Origin: an alpha proteobacterium 3107
Lineage (GTDB): Bacteria; Pseudomonadota; Alphaproteobacteria; Rhodobacterales; Rhodobacteraceae
Assembly: GCA_001483205.1 (NCBI GenBank)
Contig: JPPB01000309.1
Span: forward strand, 1-8,624
Direction of reading: 5' to 3'
DNA length: 8,624 bases
The translations under genes and the position numbers were made by a program. Positions 7,107 to 8,624 of this stretch are shown here, piece after piece. Below the pieces are notes generated by a model that was given only the letters and a program-made list of their open reading frames with translations, ran no database searches and was not told the origin of the DNA. Position 1 is the stretch's first letter; each line of letters starts with the position of its first letter.

Positions 7107-7402
7107 CATCCGACGACGCCCGCCGTGCCGCCGCGCTGCTCAAGGACCAGCGGGAATCAATCGACCGGCTGGATGCAATCCTCATCTACACGCTTGGCGA
7201 GCGTTTCAAGCACACCCAGCAGGTGGGTCTCTTGAAGGCCCGCTACAACCTTCCGCCTGCCGACCCGACGCGGGAGGAGGCTCAGATCGCCCGGCTCATG
7301 GATTTGGCGCACCGTGCCAATCTCGACCCGGAATTTGCGAGCAAGCTCCTGAATTTCATCATTCAGGAGGTCATCCATCACCATGAACAACACCAGAAAT
7401 GA
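7103..7402 (+). CDS. Monofunctional AroQ-type chorismate mutase
   Basis: It catalyses the rearrangement of chorismate to prephenate, the branch point to phenylalanine and tyrosine, in the cytoplasm. At 99 residues it is a single all-helical AroQ domain. Compared with the E. coli P-protein mutase domain, the active-site residues align as R17 (R11), R34 (R28), K45 (K39), D54 (D48), R57 (R51) and E58 (E52), with VGLLK at 41-45. The E. coli Q88 position falls on H94 in the His-rich end IHHHEQHQ, so that residue differs. No signal peptide is seen, unlike secreted mutases. It overlaps ffh by ATGA and has only a weak GGGAAAAAG upstream, so translation is probably coupled to ffh. The ffh / small mutase / rpsP order is common in alphaproteobacteria. 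I am sure of the family and fairly sure of the activity. Confidence 0.88.
   Translation: MTSDDARRAAALLKDQRESIDRLDAILIYTLGERFKHTQQVGLLKARYNLPPADPTREEAQIARLMDLAHRANLDPEFASKLLNFIIQEVIHHHEQHQK
7365..7370 (+). promoter_or_regulatory. Strong internal ribosome binding site (AGGAGG)
   Basis: A consensus AGGAGG, continuing to AGGAGGT, lies inside the chorismate mutase gene where it encodes part of Gln-Glu-Val (88-90). It is 12 bases before the ATG of a 25-codon ORF at 7383. The IIxEV protein motif may explain the sequence by itself. Confidence 0.35.
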
Positions 7403-7460
7403 CCGGCATCGCAAGCCCGTCAGAGAGCTGAAAGAACAGGAGAAATCACTATGGCCATGA
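7383..7460 (+). CDS. Possible 25-codon ORF bridging chorismate mutase and rpsP
   Basis: The ATG at 7383 opens a 25-residue, charged frame (starts [12 protein letters not shown], ends EKSLWP) that stops at TGA 7458-7460. It overlaps the end of the chorismate mutase gene by 20 bases and the first 10 bases of rpsP, in a different frame from both. It has a consensus AGGAGG 12 bases upstream, which is farther than usual. If translated, ribosomes ending here would be placed on the rpsP start, as in translational coupling. I recognise no family, and a chance ORF is quite possible. Confidence 0.2.
   Translation: MNNTRNDRHRKPVRELKEQEKSLWP
7438..7443 (+). promoter_or_regulatory. Ribosome binding site of rpsP
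   Basis: AGGAGA lies 7 bases before the ATG at 7451, favouring it over the in-frame ATG at 7457, which would be 13 bases away. Confidence 0.85.
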
Positions 7461-7846
7461 AAATTCGCCTTGCCCGTGGCGGGTCGAAAAAACGCCCCCA
7501 TTATTCCATCGTGGCAGCCGACAGCCGGATGCCGCGCGATGGCCGCTTCATCGAAAAGCTGGGCGCTTACAACCCGTTGCTGCCGAAAGACAGCGAGGAT
7601 CGGGTGAAAATGAACGCCGAGCGGGTGCAATACTGGCTGGGTCAGGGTGCGCAGCCGACGGATCGTGTGTCGCGGTTTCTCGAAATCGCCGGGATCGTTG
7701 AGAAAAAAGAGCGCAACAACCCGATCAAGGCAAAGCCGGGTAAGAAGGCGGTCGAACGGGTGGAAGAGAAGGCCGCCAGGGTTGCAGAGGCGGCAGACTC
7801 CACAGAGACGACAGAGGCCGCAGAGGCCGAAACCGGCGCGGAATAA
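7451..7846 (+). CDS. rpsP: 30S ribosomal protein S16 with C-terminal extension
   Basis: S16 is a small-subunit protein that binds 16S rRNA and is needed for 30S assembly. The conserved core is residues 1-85, with [18 protein letters not shown] (4-21), [20 protein letters not shown] (23-42) and the [16 protein letters not shown] segment (58-73). E. coli S16 is about 82 residues. This one has 131, adding a basic stretch ([21 protein letters not shown], about 93-113) and then an acidic Ala/Glu/Thr tail encoded by 9-bp tandem repeats. Extended tails are known for alphaproteobacterial S16. The gene starts 48 bp after chorismate mutase and its stop is 16 bp before bluB, so it is likely in one transcript with ffh and bluB. 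Confidence 0.96.
   Translation: MAMKIRLARGGSKKRPHYSIVAADSRMPRDGRFIEKLGAYNPLLPKDSEDRVKMNAERVQYWLGQGAQPTDRVSRFLEIAGIVEKKERNNPIKAKPGKKAVERVEEKAARVAEAADSTETTEAAEAETGAE
7785..7829 (+). repeat. Five tandem 9-bp units in the rpsP tail
   Basis: Units beginning CAGA recur every 9 bases at 7785, 7794, 7803, 7812 and 7821: CAGAGGCGG, CAGACTCCA, CAGAGACGA, CAGAGGCCG, CAGAGGCCG. The last two are identical and the first differs from them at two positions. Since 9 is a multiple of 3, gain or loss of a unit would add or remove three residues of the Ala/Glu/Thr-rich tail without breaking the frame. Confidence 0.7.
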
Positions 7847-7862
7847 GGCCGGGCTGCGGGTC

Positions 7863-8492
7863 ATGCCCTGCTTTTCGGACCGGTTCCGGCAGGAACTCGA
7901 CCTTCTGATGCGGTGGCGGCGGGATGTCCGGCGCTTCCGCCCTGATCCGGTCAGCCCGGCGCTTTTGGCCGAATGTCTTGAGGCCTTTGCCTGTGCCCCA
8001 TCGGTCGGTCTGTCCGAACCCTGGCGGGTGCTGGATGTGCGATCAGTGCGCGCCCGACAGGCGGCACTGGAGAATTTCGACAGTGCGAACGCGCAGGCGC
8101 TTTCCGGGTATTCGGGAGAGAAAGCAAAGCGTTATGCCGGTCTGAAGCTGTCGGGGATGCGGGAGGCCCCGGTGCAGCTTGCGGTGTTCTGTGATGAGCA
8201 GGCGGACAAGGGTGCGGGGCTGGGGGCGGCGACAATGCCAGAGACGCGGCGCTATTCGGTGGTCGCCGCAATCACCCAGTTCTGGCTGGCGGCGCGGGCG
8301 CATGGCCTGGGGGTTGGCTGGGTGTCAATCCTTGACCCTGAACGGTTGTGCCTGGGGCTTGGCGCGCCGGAGGGCTGGCGGCTGGTCGCCTATCTCTGTG
8401 TCGGGTGGCCCGAAGAGGCGTCCGAGACCCCGGAACTGGAGCGCGCGGGCTGGGAAACCCGCCGGGGGCGATTGATTGTCGAGGTCCGTTAG
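7863..8492 (+). CDS. bluB: 5,6-dimethylbenzimidazole synthase BluB
   Basis: BluB uses oxygen to break down reduced FMN into 5,6-dimethylbenzimidazole, the lower axial ligand of vitamin B12. It belongs to the nitroreductase fold family and is often labelled cob(II)yrinic acid a,c-diamide reductase in older records. From the ATG at 7863 the protein has 209 residues, close to the usual size. Seen here are the flavin-binding start RRDVRRF (19-25), APSVGLSEPWR (45-55) and GLGVGWVSIL (148-157). D21 and S155 align by motif with the Asp and Ser shown to be needed in Sinorhizobium meliloti BluB. The frame is open upstream into rpsP, but the homologous part begins near this ATG. The start is 16 bp after the rpsP stop with only a weak AAGG nearby, suggesting coupling. 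No cobalamin riboswitch is visible before it. Confidence 0.9.
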   Translation: MPCFSDRFRQELDLLMRWRRDVRRFRPDPVSPALLAECLEAFACAPSVGLSEPWRVLDVRSVRARQAALENFDSANAQALSGYSGEKAKRYAGLKLSGMREAPVQLAVFCDEQADKGAGLGAATMPETRRYSVVAAITQFWLAARAHGLGVGWVSILDPERLCLGLGAPEGWRLVAYLCVGWPEEASETPELERAGWETRRGRLIVEVR

Positions 8493-8529
8493 GGGTGGCG
8501 GGCGGGGCATGTGGGAAGCGATGCACCCT

Positions 8530-8548
8530 TATGCAAGGCCGCTGCATA
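8530..8548. promoter_or_regulatory. Palindrome TATGCA-N7-TGCATA beside a -35-like box
   Basis: TATGCA (8530-8535) and TGCATA (8543-8548) form a perfect 6-bp inverted repeat with a 7-base spacer, followed at once by TTGACC (8549-8554), which resembles a -35 box. No clear -10 box follows at the right distance. It could be an operator for a gene beyond the window; this is inference. Confidence 0.3.
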
Positions 8549-8566
8549 TTGACCAAGCCGGGCAGC

Positions 8567-8589
8567 CGCCTGCCTGGGCGGGCGCTTTT
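8567..8589 (+). terminator. Weak terminator-like hairpin after bluB
   Basis: CGCCTGC (8567-8573) pairs with GCGGGCG (8578-8584), including one G-T pair, over the tetraloop CTGG. The bases CTTTT (8585-8589) follow at once. The T run is short, and the element falls inside both open frames at the window edge, so it and those frames are competing explanations. It is the only stem with a following T run after the ffh-bluB unit. Confidence 0.3.
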
Positions 8590-8624
8590 CCCGACAGTCC
8601 ACATTGGCGATGGTCTTGCCATAA

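Larger units (their letters stand above)
8509..8624 (+). other. Open frame(s) running off the 3' edge
   Basis: After bluB two frames stay open to the window edge. One starts at ATG 8509 (first residues MWEAMHPYARPLHIDQAG), 10 bases after AGGGGTGG at 8491-8498. The other starts at ATG 8531 (MQGRCILTKPGSRLPGR) and has the higher GC at third positions (about 70 percent against 58 percent, counted by hand). I recognise neither, and neither resembles the start of RimM. Both may be chance frames in a promoter region. Confidence 0.15.

Noticed and set aside
7407..7450. A separate promoter for rpsP
   Set aside because: The 48-bp gap shows no -35/-10 pair, and the compact spacing favours co-transcription from upstream.
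7157..7864. Minus-strand frame with a Cys-rich [12 protein letters not shown] repeat
   Set aside because: The repeat is the antisense reading of the 9-bp tandem units in rpsP, and the frame is antisense to rpsP and chorismate mutase.

Overview
The window is a dense, high-GC stretch of bacterial chromosome. It most likely comes from an alphaproteobacterium of the Rhodobacterales type. The evidence is the glnD-murJ pair with a 4-base ATGA overlap, the ffh / small AroQ chorismate mutase / rpsP order, a ribosomal protein S16 with a long acidic C-terminal tail, and the strongly GC-biased third codon positions. I cannot assign a genus. I see no mobile element, CRISPR array, tRNA or rRNA.

Layout. 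Positions 1-69 are a short leader holding a perfect 8-bp hairpin. Positions 70-2805 (+) are glnD, the nitrogen-sensing PII uridylyltransferase/uridylyl-removing enzyme. It overlaps murJ (2802-4334, +), the lipid II flippase. A 76-bp convergent gap with terminator-like pairing separates murJ from a DMT/EamA-family transporter on the minus strand (4411-5298). A 296-bp divergent region follows. It carries a plausible promoter and an unusually structured leader for ffh (5595-7106, +), the signal recognition particle GTPase. ffh overlaps a 99-residue chorismate mutase (7103-7402) by ATGA. rpsP (7451-7846) follows, then bluB (about 7863-8492), the oxygen-dependent enzyme that makes the lower ligand of vitamin B12. 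The last 132 bp hold a palindrome, a weak terminator-like hairpin and two open frames that run off the window.

How the genes work together. ffh, chorismate mutase, rpsP and bluB look like one transcript with very short gaps: protein targeting, aromatic amino acid synthesis, the 30S ribosome, and a cobalamin gene at the place where rimM/trmD usually follow rpsP in this group. glnD-murJ is a common alphaproteobacterial pairing without an obvious functional link. All six main proteins are intact members of known families and I found no new multi-gene system. The points most worth a second look are regulatory: the mutually exclusive pairings in the ffh leader, a 25-codon ORF that bridges the chorismate mutase stop and the rpsP start, the 9-bp tandem repeat in the S16 tail, and the placement of bluB.
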